From IMG/VR virus record IMGVR_UViG_3300013132_000258, positions 1 to 24,050 of that record: 24,050 nt of DNA, one strand, 5' to 3'. Origin of the DNA: a virus. Below, one piece after another: positions 14,986 to 21,890 of this stretch. Every line of letters starts with the position of its first letter. The first letter of the stretch is position 1. Under the pieces are notes generated by a model. It worked only from the letters and a program-made list of their open reading frames with translations, did no database searches and was not told the origin of the DNA. The position numbers and the translations under genes are program-made.

Positions 14986-15183
14986 ATGTCAAACATTCTT
15001 TTATTGGTTCTTAAAAATCCTTCAATAATTAAAAAAGCTTATAAGCTCTATTCTTATTATTCAAAATCTGGATACAGGCTATCTAAAAATTTTAAATATT
15101 TTTCAGCCTCTTCTACAAGTTTAGAATTATATATTCAACATAAAGAAAATTGCGGTTTCAAAAGACTCGTAGTTAATATTTAG
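14986..15183 (+). CDS. Unknown 65-aa basic protein, leader-paralogue of 8967 gene
   Basis: Not recognised. An upstream in-frame ATG at 14923 lies in the repeat; 14986 is preferred because it matches the spacing and N-terminus of the gene at 8967 (MSNILLLVLKNPSIIKKAYK against MSHGLVLVISENPIELLNNY). After that shared start the two proteins diverge: this one is basic and aromatic (YSYYSKSGYRLSKNFKYF) while the other is acidic. It is short and may be a truncated or recombined copy. Confidence that it is translated is moderate. Confidence 0.5.
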   Translation: MSNILLLVLKNPSIIKKAYKLYSYYSKSGYRLSKNFKYFSASSTSLELYIQHKENCGFKRLVVNI

Positions 15184-15194
15184 TAAATCGGTAT

Positions 15195-15407
15195 ATGATA
15201 GAAAAAATTAAACGTAAAAGAGATTTCACTTATAAAGGAGTTAGTTTTAACATTAGAAGTGGTAAATATCACGCTCAATTTATAACTCCTTCACCTGAGA
15301 AAAAACATGTGTATATTGGAACTTATGCTACAGCTAGATTAGCTGCTGAAGCGTATAATAAGTATGTAATTGAAAATAAACTAAATAGACCTTTGAATAA
15401 CTTTTAA
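15195..15407 (+). CDS. Stand-alone AP2 DNA-binding domain protein
   Basis: 70 residues, nearly all a single AP2 domain: YKGVSFNIRSGKYHAQFI (about 13-30), HVYIGTYATARLAAEAYNKY (about 38-57). The GV...GKYxAxI, IGTY and AAEAYN hallmarks are present. In phages AP2 domains usually form the DNA-binding part of HNH homing endonucleases. Here no nuclease domain is attached, so this is either a remnant of such an enzyme or a small DNA-binding regulator. It lies in the accessory island 11 bases after the previous gene and 10 bases before the next. Confidence 0.75.
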   Translation: MIEKIKRKRDFTYKGVSFNIRSGKYHAQFITPSPEKKHVYIGTYATARLAAEAYNKYVIENKLNRPLNNF

Positions 15408-15417
15408 TTGAACGTAT

Positions 15418-15651
15418 ATGAATACTTATGAAATTAATTTAAATTATCCTAAAGAGGAAGTGGATGCATTTGAGAATGATTTAAAAAACATTAAGTGTGT
15501 TATAAAATCTAAAAAGATTAATAAATCTACAAAAGATACTATTATACAAATAAATGTTCCAGTTGACAGTCAAAATGAATTCATTGAATATATGGAAGAT
15601 AATTGGCTTGGTTGCTTTGGGGAAAAACAAAATGAATATTTAATTAAATAA
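15418..15651 (+). CDS. Unknown 77-aa protein
   Basis: Not recognised. MNTYEINLNYPKEEVDAFEN, then a Lys-rich middle, a beta strand TIIQINVPVDSQ and an acidic/aromatic end (FIEYMEDNWLGCFGEK). It could form a small alpha-beta-beta-alpha fold. The start context is cgtatATG, and it lies immediately before the truncated ligase start at 15655. It was probably adjacent to the ligase gene before the endonuclease inserted. Confidence 0.62.
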   Translation: MNTYEINLNYPKEEVDAFENDLKNIKCVIKSKKINKSTKDTIIQINVPVDSQNEFIEYMEDNWLGCFGEKQNEYLIK

Positions 15652-15654
15652 TAT

Positions 15655-15702
15655 ATGAAAAAATGGGTACAAACATTAGTTGATATTGCTTCTATTAAGT
15701 AG
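15655..15702 (+). pseudogene. Remnant of the original DNA ligase start
   Basis: ATG then MKKWVQTLVDIASIK and a stop. The first 14 bases (atgaaaaaatgggt) equal those of the intact ligase gene at 16595, which begins MKKWVSTLDLIQNT. The VDIASIK part resembles the early IASI segment of T4 gp30, so it looks like a real ligase N-terminus and not a chance ORF. The endonuclease gene follows directly. It appears that insertion cut the resident ligase gene and a diverged copy of the 5' end was supplied on the far side. Confidence 0.65.
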
Positions 15703-15740
15703 TTTTTAATGTTATTATTTTAATAAGTATTAATTAATGT

Positions 15741-16589
15741 ATGAACCTAAAATATTATGGTCTTATTTACAAGACTACAAATTTAATAAATAATAAACCT
15801 TACATAGGCCAAACTACTGATGAAGAATATTGGAAATCTGGTAAATACAAAGGATCTGGATCTTTATTTAAAAAAGCTATTAAAAAATATGGGTTTAATA
15901 ATTTCAAATCAGAATTAATTTGTTATGCAAATTCTCAAGAAGAGTTAAATGACTTGGAAATAAAATATATTTCAGAATTTAACTCTATTTATCCTAATGG
16001 GTATAATATAAAATTAGGAGGAAATAATAATGGAAAGCAACACGTTAAAACAAAGGACAAAATAAGAACAAAATTAACTGGTACAAAACATTCCGAAGAA
16101 ACTAAAATTAAAATGTCATTAGCTAGAAAAGGAAAAACAGTACTAGAAGAAACTAAAGAAAAATTAAGACAAGCGAATTTAGGAAAAAAAATATCAGAAG
16201 AAACTAAACAAAAAATGATTATTTCTAAGCAAAATATTTCTAAGGAAACTAAAATTAAAATGTCAAATAGTCATATAGGAAAGAATTTAACTAATAAAAC
16301 AAAAGAAAAAATAGCAAAAAGTCATATAGGAAAAAAACATTCTGAAGTAACAAAAGAAAAAATATCTAAAGGAAATAAAAATAAAATTATTTCTGAAAAA
16401 ACAAAATCAAAAATGTCAAATTCTCAAAAAGGGCGTATTCTATCCGAAAGCACTAAGGATAAAATTGCTCAAACTTTGAAAAATAAACCTATGTTGCAAT
16501 GTACTGTTTGTTTAAAGCAAAGTACAAGCGTAGCATATATAAATAAATATCATAATCAAAATTGTTATATAACATCAAATTTAAATTAA
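15741..16589 (+). CDS. GIY-YIG homing endonuclease with NUMOD3 repeats
   Basis: 282 residues. The N-terminal GIY-YIG nuclease domain covers about 1-95: YGLIYKTTN (GLIY at 7-10), KPYIGQT (YIG at 21-23), YKGSGSLFKKAIKKYG, and LNDLEIKYI with the likely catalytic Glu at 73. Residues about 102-250 hold about nine NUMOD3-type repeats (EETKIKMSLARKGK and relatives). The C-terminus carries a zinc-finger-like C-x2-C-x12-H-x3-C (QCTVC...HNQNC). Stand-alone enzymes of this kind cut an uninterrupted allele and spread by repair. The position between a ligase 5' remnant and the intact ligase gene identifies the ligase gene as its likely target. Confidence 0.9.
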   Translation: MNLKYYGLIYKTTNLINNKPYIGQTTDEEYWKSGKYKGSGSLFKKAIKKYGFNNFKSELICYANSQEELNDLEIKYISEFNSIYPNGYNIKLGGNNNGKQHVKTKDKIRTKLTGTKHSEETKIKMSLARKGKTVLEETKEKLRQANLGKKISEETKQKMIISKQNISKETKIKMSNSHIGKNLTNKTKEKIAKSHIGKKHSEVTKEKISKGNKNKIISEKTKSKMSNSQKGRILSESTKDKIAQTLKNKPMLQCTVCLKQSTSVAYINKYHNQNCYITSNLN

Positions 16590-16594
16590 AAATT

Positions 16595-17923
16595 ATGAAA
16601 AAATGGGTTTCAACTTTGGATTTAATTCAAAACACAAGTTCAACTAATACTAAAAAAGAAATTTTACAAACATATTTTGATGGGATTTCAGATATTGAAA
16701 ATGACATAATTTATAAATTGTTTGATTTACAATTTAATTATACTATAAATTCATATATTTCAGACGTTAATAAAATTTCTCCAAAATTAGATCAAGGGTT
16801 ATTCTCTGCTATAAATCTTTCTGAAACTCCTAGTGAAGAATTTTTTATAAATCAAATATATAATAAATTAAAAGACAACTATCGTTTCAAAAAACATGAG
16901 TATTTGAATGTCTTACAAAATCTTGCTAAAACATGTAAAACAAAAGAAGAATTGGATTTTTATTTAAAAGCATTAACAAGAAAGTTGGTAATAGGAATGG
17001 CTATTGCTGGATTTAATAAAGTTATAGCTTCATATCCTGGAATACCTGAAATAGAGGTTTTTGAATGTATGAGAGCTGAGTCTATGAAAAATTCAAGAAT
17101 AGATTATACAAATGCGTATGTAAGCGTAAAAAAAGATGGAGTAAATTGCACTTATGTAAAAGGCAAATTTTATACAAGAAATGGAGGAGATATAATTTTA
17201 CCTCACATGGATAAAGAGATGGAAGAGATTTTTAAAAATTATGCTGTATTCGGAGAATTAGTATCTATTACGCGCCAACAAACTGCTGGAATAGTAAATT
17301 CTGCTTTAAAAATGGGATTAGCTTCAACTTTACCAGTTGATTCTTTAAGATTACATATTTTTGATATACTTCCATTAGAAAAATACGTGAATAAAGATTT
17401 TTATGGGTACACATTTGAGGATCGTTTAAAATTATTAAAAACATTTTCTACTGGGACTGTATATGAAATATTAGAACATCATAAAGTATCTTCTCTTGAA
17501 GAAGTATACAATTGGAATGATTTTTATTATAAACAAGGAGAAGAAGGTGTTATTGCAAATGACGCAAAACAATTGTTTGAATTAGAGAGATCAAAATATA
17601 GAGTAAAGGTTAAGGCAGAGCATGACGCAGAATTTCAAATAGTTGATTATACTATTCATGAAAGGGAATCAAATTGGATTGGAGCTTTGATAGTTCAATC
17701 TAAATGCGGAAAAATAAAAACTCGTGTAGGATCTGGATTTACTGAAAAAGAAAGAGCTGAAACATTTGAAAATATTCAATCAATTATAGGAAAAATATGT
17801 ACAGTGATTTTTAATAATGTAGATGCAAAGAATAACACTTTATTTTTGCCAGTTTTTAAAAGTTTTAGAGAAGATAAAATTGAAGCAAATACATACGAAG
17901 AAATTTTATCTATTATAAAATAA
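16595..17923 (+). CDS. ATP-dependent DNA ligase (T4 gp30-like)
   Basis: 442 residues from ATG 16595; the frame is open upstream, but this start matches the remnant at 15655. Nucleotidyltransferase motifs are in order: KKDGVN with the adenylated Lys at 179, FGEL (motif III), EEGVIA (motif IV) and YRVKVK (motif V), followed by an OB-fold region (IVDYTIHERES...GKIKTRVGSGFT). It seals nicks using ATP during replication, repair and recombination. One oddity: motif I usually reads KxDGxR, but here Asn184 replaces the Arg. A replication gene in the middle of a tail cluster is unusual; it lies in an island with an endonuclease, an AP2 protein and an Nfu-like protein. Confidence 0.92.
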   Translation: MKKWVSTLDLIQNTSSTNTKKEILQTYFDGISDIENDIIYKLFDLQFNYTINSYISDVNKISPKLDQGLFSAINLSETPSEEFFINQIYNKLKDNYRFKKHEYLNVLQNLAKTCKTKEELDFYLKALTRKLVIGMAIAGFNKVIASYPGIPEIEVFECMRAESMKNSRIDYTNAYVSVKKDGVNCTYVKGKFYTRNGGDIILPHMDKEMEEIFKNYAVFGELVSITRQQTAGIVNSALKMGLASTLPVDSLRLHIFDILPLEKYVNKDFYGYTFEDRLKLLKTFSTGTVYEILEHHKVSSLEEVYNWNDFYYKQGEEGVIANDAKQLFELERSKYRVKVKAEHDAEFQIVDYTIHERESNWIGALIVQSKCGKIKTRVGSGFTEKERAETFENIQSIIGKICTVIFNNVDAKNNTLFLPVFKSFREDKIEANTYEEILSIIK

Positions 17924-17924
17924 T

Positions 17925-18230
17925 ATGGAAACTCCAATATTAATGCTTGAAGGAATTATAGACTGTTTGGTACTTGGGACTCATACTCAATGTAAATGGT
18001 ACGTTACTTTAAAAGATTATAAAATTATACAAGGAAATGAGTCCAATCAGTACATAGATCTTCCATCAACTTTTACTATATTATCAGACGACTTAAATTT
18101 TTTTGGTGAACTGGCTAAGAAATGCTCTGAAAATCCTAGCAAACCGATAGCTTTATGCACCACTCCAAAGATAGCTTTAAAACTATCAAATCCTGAAATT
18201 GTCTTTACTTTATTTTCACTATGTTTTTAG
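17925..18230 (+). CDS. Unknown 101-aa protein
   Basis: Not recognised. It starts 1 base after the ligase stop (taatATG) and overlaps the start of the Nfu-like gene by 10 bases, so it is probably co-transcribed and translationally coupled with both. The protein is mixed alpha/beta: METPILMLEGIIDCLVLGTH, a strand KWYVTLKDYKIIQG, then SDDLNFFGELAKKCSE and a hydrophobic C-terminal end FTLFSLCF. It contains five cysteines but no CxxC motif, so no Fe-S role is claimed despite the neighbour. Confidence 0.6.
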   Translation: METPILMLEGIIDCLVLGTHTQCKWYVTLKDYKIIQGNESNQYIDLPSTFTILSDDLNFFGELAKKCSENPSKPIALCTTPKIALKLSNPEIVFTLFSLCF

Positions 18231-18754
18231 AAATAAAATCAACTCCAAATCCTAAATCAATTAAATTTGAATTAATAGGAAAAACTTTTGATATAGATAG
18301 ACCTATTATTTTTTCTCGTTCTCAAATAGGAATAGATAAATTCATAGACATGTTATTCGTTAATGAAGAAGTTGAAAGCGTGTTTATTAACAAAATTTTT
18401 GTTACATTAACATTTAATGACGCCACACAAATTCAAAATAAAGAACTTTTATCAAATATTCAATGTTCTATTAATAATTACATACGTAATTTTGAATCAT
18501 TGAAAATTGAAACTACAAAAAAACAAATTACACAAGAAGAAATGCAGCAATATACAAATGAGGTATTAGAAACTGACTCTGAAATTGTAAAGCAAATTAA
18601 AGGGTATTTAAAGCAATATATTGAACCGGCTGTTTCTGCAGATGGCGGAGAAGTTCTATTCGTTAGTTATGAAAATACTATTGTGAAACTTATTCTTTTA
18701 GGAGCTTGTCGTGGATGTCCTTCATCTTCTGCAACATTAAAAGGTGAATTTTAA
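18221..18754 (+). CDS. NifU/Nfu-like Fe-S protein, frameshifted near 3' end
   Basis: 177 residues as read. The N-terminal Nfu domain covers about 1-85 (STPNPKSIKFEL, VESVFINKIFVTLTF). The C-terminal NifU domain starts at about 120 (IVKQIKGYLKQYIEPAVSADGGEV) and includes GACRGCPSSSATLK with the cluster-binding C163 and C166. The family normally continues with a GGI-helix-HFxPE ending. That ending exists one frame over (18748-18807, KHFIPEITDAQAIN), so one base, probably a g in ggtggaatt, is missing at 18745-18748. Nfu proteins carry Fe-S clusters to target enzymes. The truncated form keeps the CxxC but loses the terminal helix, so function is uncertain. A sequencing error is possible. Confidence 0.85.
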   Translation: MFLEIKSTPNPKSIKFELIGKTFDIDRPIIFSRSQIGIDKFIDMLFVNEEVESVFINKIFVTLTFNDATQIQNKELLSNIQCSINNYIRNFESLKIETTKKQITQEEMQQYTNEVLETDSEIVKQIKGYLKQYIEPAVSADGGEVLFVSYENTIVKLILLGACRGCPSSSATLKGEF

Positions 18755-18807
18755 ATGTATTAAAACATTTTATTCCAGAAATTACTGATGCACAAGCAAT
18801 TAATTAA
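18748..18807 (+). pseudogene. Out-of-frame C-terminus of the Nfu-like protein
   Basis: In this frame the bases read ILNVLKHFIPEITDAQAIN then stop, which is the normal end of NifU C-terminal domains. It is one frame away from the Nfu-like ORF, which stops at 18754. Restoring one base near 18746 would join the two parts into a protein of about 196 residues. No convincing slippery sequence is present, so mutation or sequence error is more likely than programmed frameshifting. Confidence 0.75.
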
Positions 18808-18838
18808 TTTATATTCTACTATTAATTGAATATAAATT
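18806..18838 (+). repeat. 11-bp inverted repeat upstream of spike gene
   Basis: aatttatattc (18806-18816) and gaatataaatt (18828-18838) are perfect inverted repeats with an 11-base loop. It lies at the very end of the Nfu remnant and 17 bases before the spike ATG at 18856. It contains only one G-C pair per arm, so it is a weak structure; it may separate the accessory island from the baseplate genes. Confidence 0.4.
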
Positions 18839-18855
18839 TATCATTAAGATACAGT

Positions 18856-20907
18856 ATGCACATTCCTTTAGACAAAGCATTTAAATTAGAAGTAAAACTT
18901 AGGGGAATTCATTTTGGTATTGTAGTCGATAATTCATCTGATCCGGATAAGCGTGGTGGCATAAGAGTAAAAATTCCAGGGATTTTTGAAGCCAATGAAA
19001 AAGATATTAAAGCTTTACCATTGATATATCCAGCTCATTCTATCGGAGGAACTCAAGACAATACAGATATAAATATTCCAAGGTTGTATTCAAATGTTTT
19101 TGTAGAATTTCTGAATGACGATCCTCTATCTGGGCAATACATTTCATCATTATTATCACAAAAAAGTTTTCCAGAAATATTTAAAGAAAGTTATCCAAAT
19201 TCTATGGGTAAAACTTGGGCTGGACCTCAATCATTGCCTTCTTGGCTTCGAATAAATAGACAAGAGGATTATGTTGAACTTTACTTAAATCCTTCAAAAG
19301 CTTTATTGAAGATAGATAAAGAAGGACGCATTTTTGTAAAAACTCCAAATGACATATCTTTTATCAGTGATCAATCTATAAATTTAATCGCAAAAAATAA
19401 TATCAATTGTAAATCAACCAGTTTTAATAATATAGCAACTTCAATAAGTGAAAAAGCTACTTTAAAGAATCAAGACATTACTACATGGAATGTAAAAAGT
19501 ACCACCACTAATCTAGATCTTGGAACATTAATAAAGAAAACTATAGCTGAAGCATACCAAACTGGAACTTACTCTATTACAGTTCCTCAATTTGTGGTCA
19601 ATGGAATTATAAATTCAGCTAATGCTATGCTCGGCACCATAAATGGAACCCCTGTTCAAGGTTTATTTGTAGGCACTCCTGCAACTTATGCTGGTGGTCC
19701 ATATACTGCAGTTCCAGCGGTACCTGTTGTAGTACCTCCATTAGTAGATCCTAATATAGAGGTATCAGAAGAAATCACTTCATTTATTGAAAGTTTAGTT
19801 GATTCATTTGTTACAGATTATGCAGCAACTTCAGAATACATGAAAAAACAATCTGATGAGCTTAGAGCTACCTTTCAAGCATTTGCTTCAAAATTAACTG
19901 GCGCAAAAGATATGACTCTTAAAAAGGAAGAGGTAGATCTTTCAGATCCTTTATTGCAAGCTGAAGAATATTTGGTTGCTTTAAAAGGAAAACAAGAACT
20001 AGAAAACATAAAAGCAAAATTAATTTTAAGTCAATTAGACGCTACTGGTTCTTTAGCTTCTATGAATGCAAAATATGCAACTCAAGTAGTTGATGCGCAT
20101 TCTCAATTGCAAGATGGGTTTGATTCTCAAACTAATTATAAAGATGTGGTTTCAGAAATGGATCCTAAAGTTCAAAAAGAATTATTAGATACATTTAACA
20201 GTTCAGCTCCGCCTGAACTAAAAATGACTCCTCCAGGTGGAGCTTCATCTTTTGCCAATACTGATTCTGGGGTTTTTGATCAATGGTTTGGAAATATGGA
20301 TTCTTCTCAATTTCTTCCAGTTGTTAATGGGCCGATATTTAATTTATTGGATTTTACTGGAATGACTACTTGGGCTAAAACGAATATATTTACCTCAATG
20401 ACTAATTATAAACAAAAAAATATTGTTCCAAGTTGGACTACTCAAGCAAAACAGCAGTTCGATGATTTTGTCTTATTAGTTAGAAAAATCGAAATGATTT
20501 CATGCAAAATTTATGAATTAATTAAATTAATTGAAGATCTCATTAAAGCCATTGCTAATTTACAAATTGATATAAATAAAATTATTCAAGCTCTTTCTGA
20601 AATAGAAATAATTCTCCCTACATGGATTAAAGATTTGATAAATCAATTAATTAATCAAATTAAAGCTGGAGATTTACCTCAATTTTGCACAGTTGGGACA
20701 ATTTCTTTAGAAGAGCTACAATCACTTCCAAGCGATCTTCAATCTTTATTCGGAAAACAAAATAAAATAGTTACTAAATCATATCAATACCAAAAACAAT
20801 ATGAAACTTTAATCAATACTATAAAGCCTAGTACTGATCTTTTAAATTCTATGACTGATTGGTCAAAGAATGCCGTTCCAAATCCAGGAATTTTTATTAA
20901 TAAATAA
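18856..20907 (+). CDS. Baseplate central spike (gp5/VgrG-like OB-fold)
   Basis: 683 residues from ATG 18856 (context acagtATG); the frame opens upstream at a TTG, which is rejected. The N-terminal OB-fold is clear: HFGIVVDNSSDPDKRGGIRVKIPGIFE (about 19-45), followed by VFVEFLNDDPLSGQYISSL. A short beta-helix-like strand region follows (KTPNDISFISDQSINLIAKNNI). Beyond about residue 290, a Pro-rich linker (VPAVPVVVPPLVDP) leads to a long helical C-terminal part without a lysozyme domain or T4-type beta-helix. The protein sits under the hub and punctures the outer membrane. Cell-wall cutting is probably done by the SLT domain of the 10907 gene product. Confidence 0.78.
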   Translation: MHIPLDKAFKLEVKLRGIHFGIVVDNSSDPDKRGGIRVKIPGIFEANEKDIKALPLIYPAHSIGGTQDNTDINIPRLYSNVFVEFLNDDPLSGQYISSLLSQKSFPEIFKESYPNSMGKTWAGPQSLPSWLRINRQEDYVELYLNPSKALLKIDKEGRIFVKTPNDISFISDQSINLIAKNNINCKSTSFNNIATSISEKATLKNQDITTWNVKSTTTNLDLGTLIKKTIAEAYQTGTYSITVPQFVVNGIINSANAMLGTINGTPVQGLFVGTPATYAGGPYTAVPAVPVVVPPLVDPNIEVSEEITSFIESLVDSFVTDYAATSEYMKKQSDELRATFQAFASKLTGAKDMTLKKEEVDLSDPLLQAEEYLVALKGKQELENIKAKLILSQLDATGSLASMNAKYATQVVDAHSQLQDGFDSQTNYKDVVSEMDPKVQKELLDTFNSSAPPELKMTPPGGASSFANTDSGVFDQWFGNMDSSQFLPVVNGPIFNLLDFTGMTTWAKTNIFTSMTNYKQKNIVPSWTTQAKQQFDDFVLLVRKIEMISCKIYELIKLIEDLIKAIANLQIDINKIIQALSEIEIILPTWIKDLINQLINQIKAGDLPQFCTVGTISLEELQSLPSDLQSLFGKQNKIVTKSYQYQKQYETLINTIKPSTDLLNSMTDWSKNAVPNPGIFINK

Positions 20908-20961
20908 TATTTTCTTTATAATCTATTATGTATCAGTTGAAATTAATTTTATTTTTCATAT

Positions 20962-21456
20962 ATGCAAAAACTATTTCTTTTTTTAGCTCTTAGTGCAGTT
21001 GTTAGTTGCACATCAAAAGTTCCTCAATCTTCACAACCAAAGCCTCAAGTAAAACCAATTGAAGTTGCTGTTGTAAAGGAATCGCCTAAGTCTGGAACAT
21101 CATCATTTATAATTAAAAATTCTAAAAATGAAGTTTTTTTCAAATTTGATTCTTATGAATTATCACAATTAGGAAAAGATAAAATTAAAGAATTTTCAAG
21201 AATTCTTCAAAATGATAAAGTAGTTAAAATCAATTTAGCTGGTTATGCTGATGAACGTGGAACAAAGGAATACAATTTTGTTCTTGGAATGAAAAGAGCC
21301 GAAGCAGTTAGAAATGAATTTACAAAATATGGATATTCCAAAGATTCATTTAATCTTGTAAGTTTTGGAAATTCTGTTATTGAAAATGCTGGAAACACAG
21401 AAGAAGCTCATTCTTTGAATAGAAAAGTTAAAATATCTATTACAATAAATCAATAA
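20962..21456 (+). CDS. Pal/OmpA-like lipoprotein
   Basis: 164 residues. The N-terminal signal peptide MQKLFLFLALSAVVSC ends in a lipobox with the lipid-modified Cys at 16. A Pro/Lys-rich linker (about 20-50) leads to an OmpA-like peptidoglycan-binding domain: EVFFKFDSYELSQLGKDKI, then LAGYADERGTKEYN, LGMKRAEAVRNEF and NRKVKI. The Asp and Arg of the DERGTxEYN segment are those that bind diaminopimelate in Pal. The mature protein would be anchored in the outer or inner membrane and bind peptidoglycan. Its place between spike and gp25 is odd for a lipoprotein; it could act in lysis, superinfection exclusion, or the virion. The motif form resembles proteobacterial Pal. Confidence 0.85.
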   Translation: MQKLFLFLALSAVVSCTSKVPQSSQPKPQVKPIEVAVVKESPKSGTSSFIIKNSKNEVFFKFDSYELSQLGKDKIKEFSRILQNDKVVKINLAGYADERGTKEYNFVLGMKRAEAVRNEFTKYGYSKDSFNLVSFGNSVIENAGNTEEAHSLNRKVKISITINQ

Positions 21457-21473
21457 ACTAATAGTCAATTTAT

Positions 21474-21516
21474 TATTAGGCAGATGCTAGATAATAAAAT
21501 TAGTATTTGCCTAATA
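21474..21516 (+). promoter_or_regulatory. 17-bp hairpin ending on the gp25 start codon
   Basis: Bases 21474-21490 pair with 21500-21516: tattaggca with tgcctaata outside, then eight further pairs, including three G-U, around the loop ataataaaa. The A of the gp25 ATG is the last paired base. It is the longest hairpin I found in the window. It may control translation of gp25 or end the Pal transcript; no T-run follows. Confidence 0.6.
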
Positions 21517-21887
21517 TGGGAACAATTGTTACAGCCGAAATTTATTCAGATATAAATAAAGCAAATCCTTTAGAAAAGGTTAGGCTTGTAAATATTGAAT
21601 CAATAAGAAATTCTTTAAAAAATATTCTAAATTTAAGAGATAAAGATATTTTATTTGATTTTACTAATCAAAAAATTGCTAGCTATTTATTTGAAACTAT
21701 AAGCGACGCTAATTCATTCTCATTAAGAAATCATTTGATTCAAATTTTATCAAAAGATTCTCGCATTATTCCTGACATTAAAGCTTCAGACGTTATTCCA
21801 GATTATATAAATAGTGAATATATTGTAAATATAGCATACACTATTAAAAATATAAATTTAAGACAACAAACTTCATTTAGAATATAA
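21516..21887 (+). CDS. Baseplate wedge protein gp25-like
   Basis: 123 residues from ATG 21516 (context ctaatATG); a TTG nine bases upstream is rejected as start. The body fits the gp25/GpW family: ESIRNSLKNILNLRDKDILFDFTNQKIASYLFE (about 23-55), then LRNHLIQILSKDSRIIPDI. In T4, gp25 joins the wedges to the sheath at the baseplate and is one of the most conserved contractile tail parts. The gene is directly followed, 3 bases on, by gp6/J, the usual partner. Length agrees with the family (about 130 residues). Confidence 0.75.
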   Translation: MGTIVTAEIYSDINKANPLEKVRLVNIESIRNSLKNILNLRDKDILFDFTNQKIASYLFETISDANSFSLRNHLIQILSKDSRIIPDIKASDVIPDYINSEYIVNIAYTIKNINLRQQTSFRI

Positions 21888-21890
21888 TAT

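Noticed and set aside
15712-15726. Small hairpin ttatta-ttt-taataa before the second endonuclease
   Set aside because: It has only A-T pairs and six base pairs, and is not on the start codon; too likely by chance.
18743-18756. Programmed -1 frameshift in the Nfu-like gene
   Set aside because: No classical slippery heptamer in the right frame was seen; a lost base explains the data more simply.
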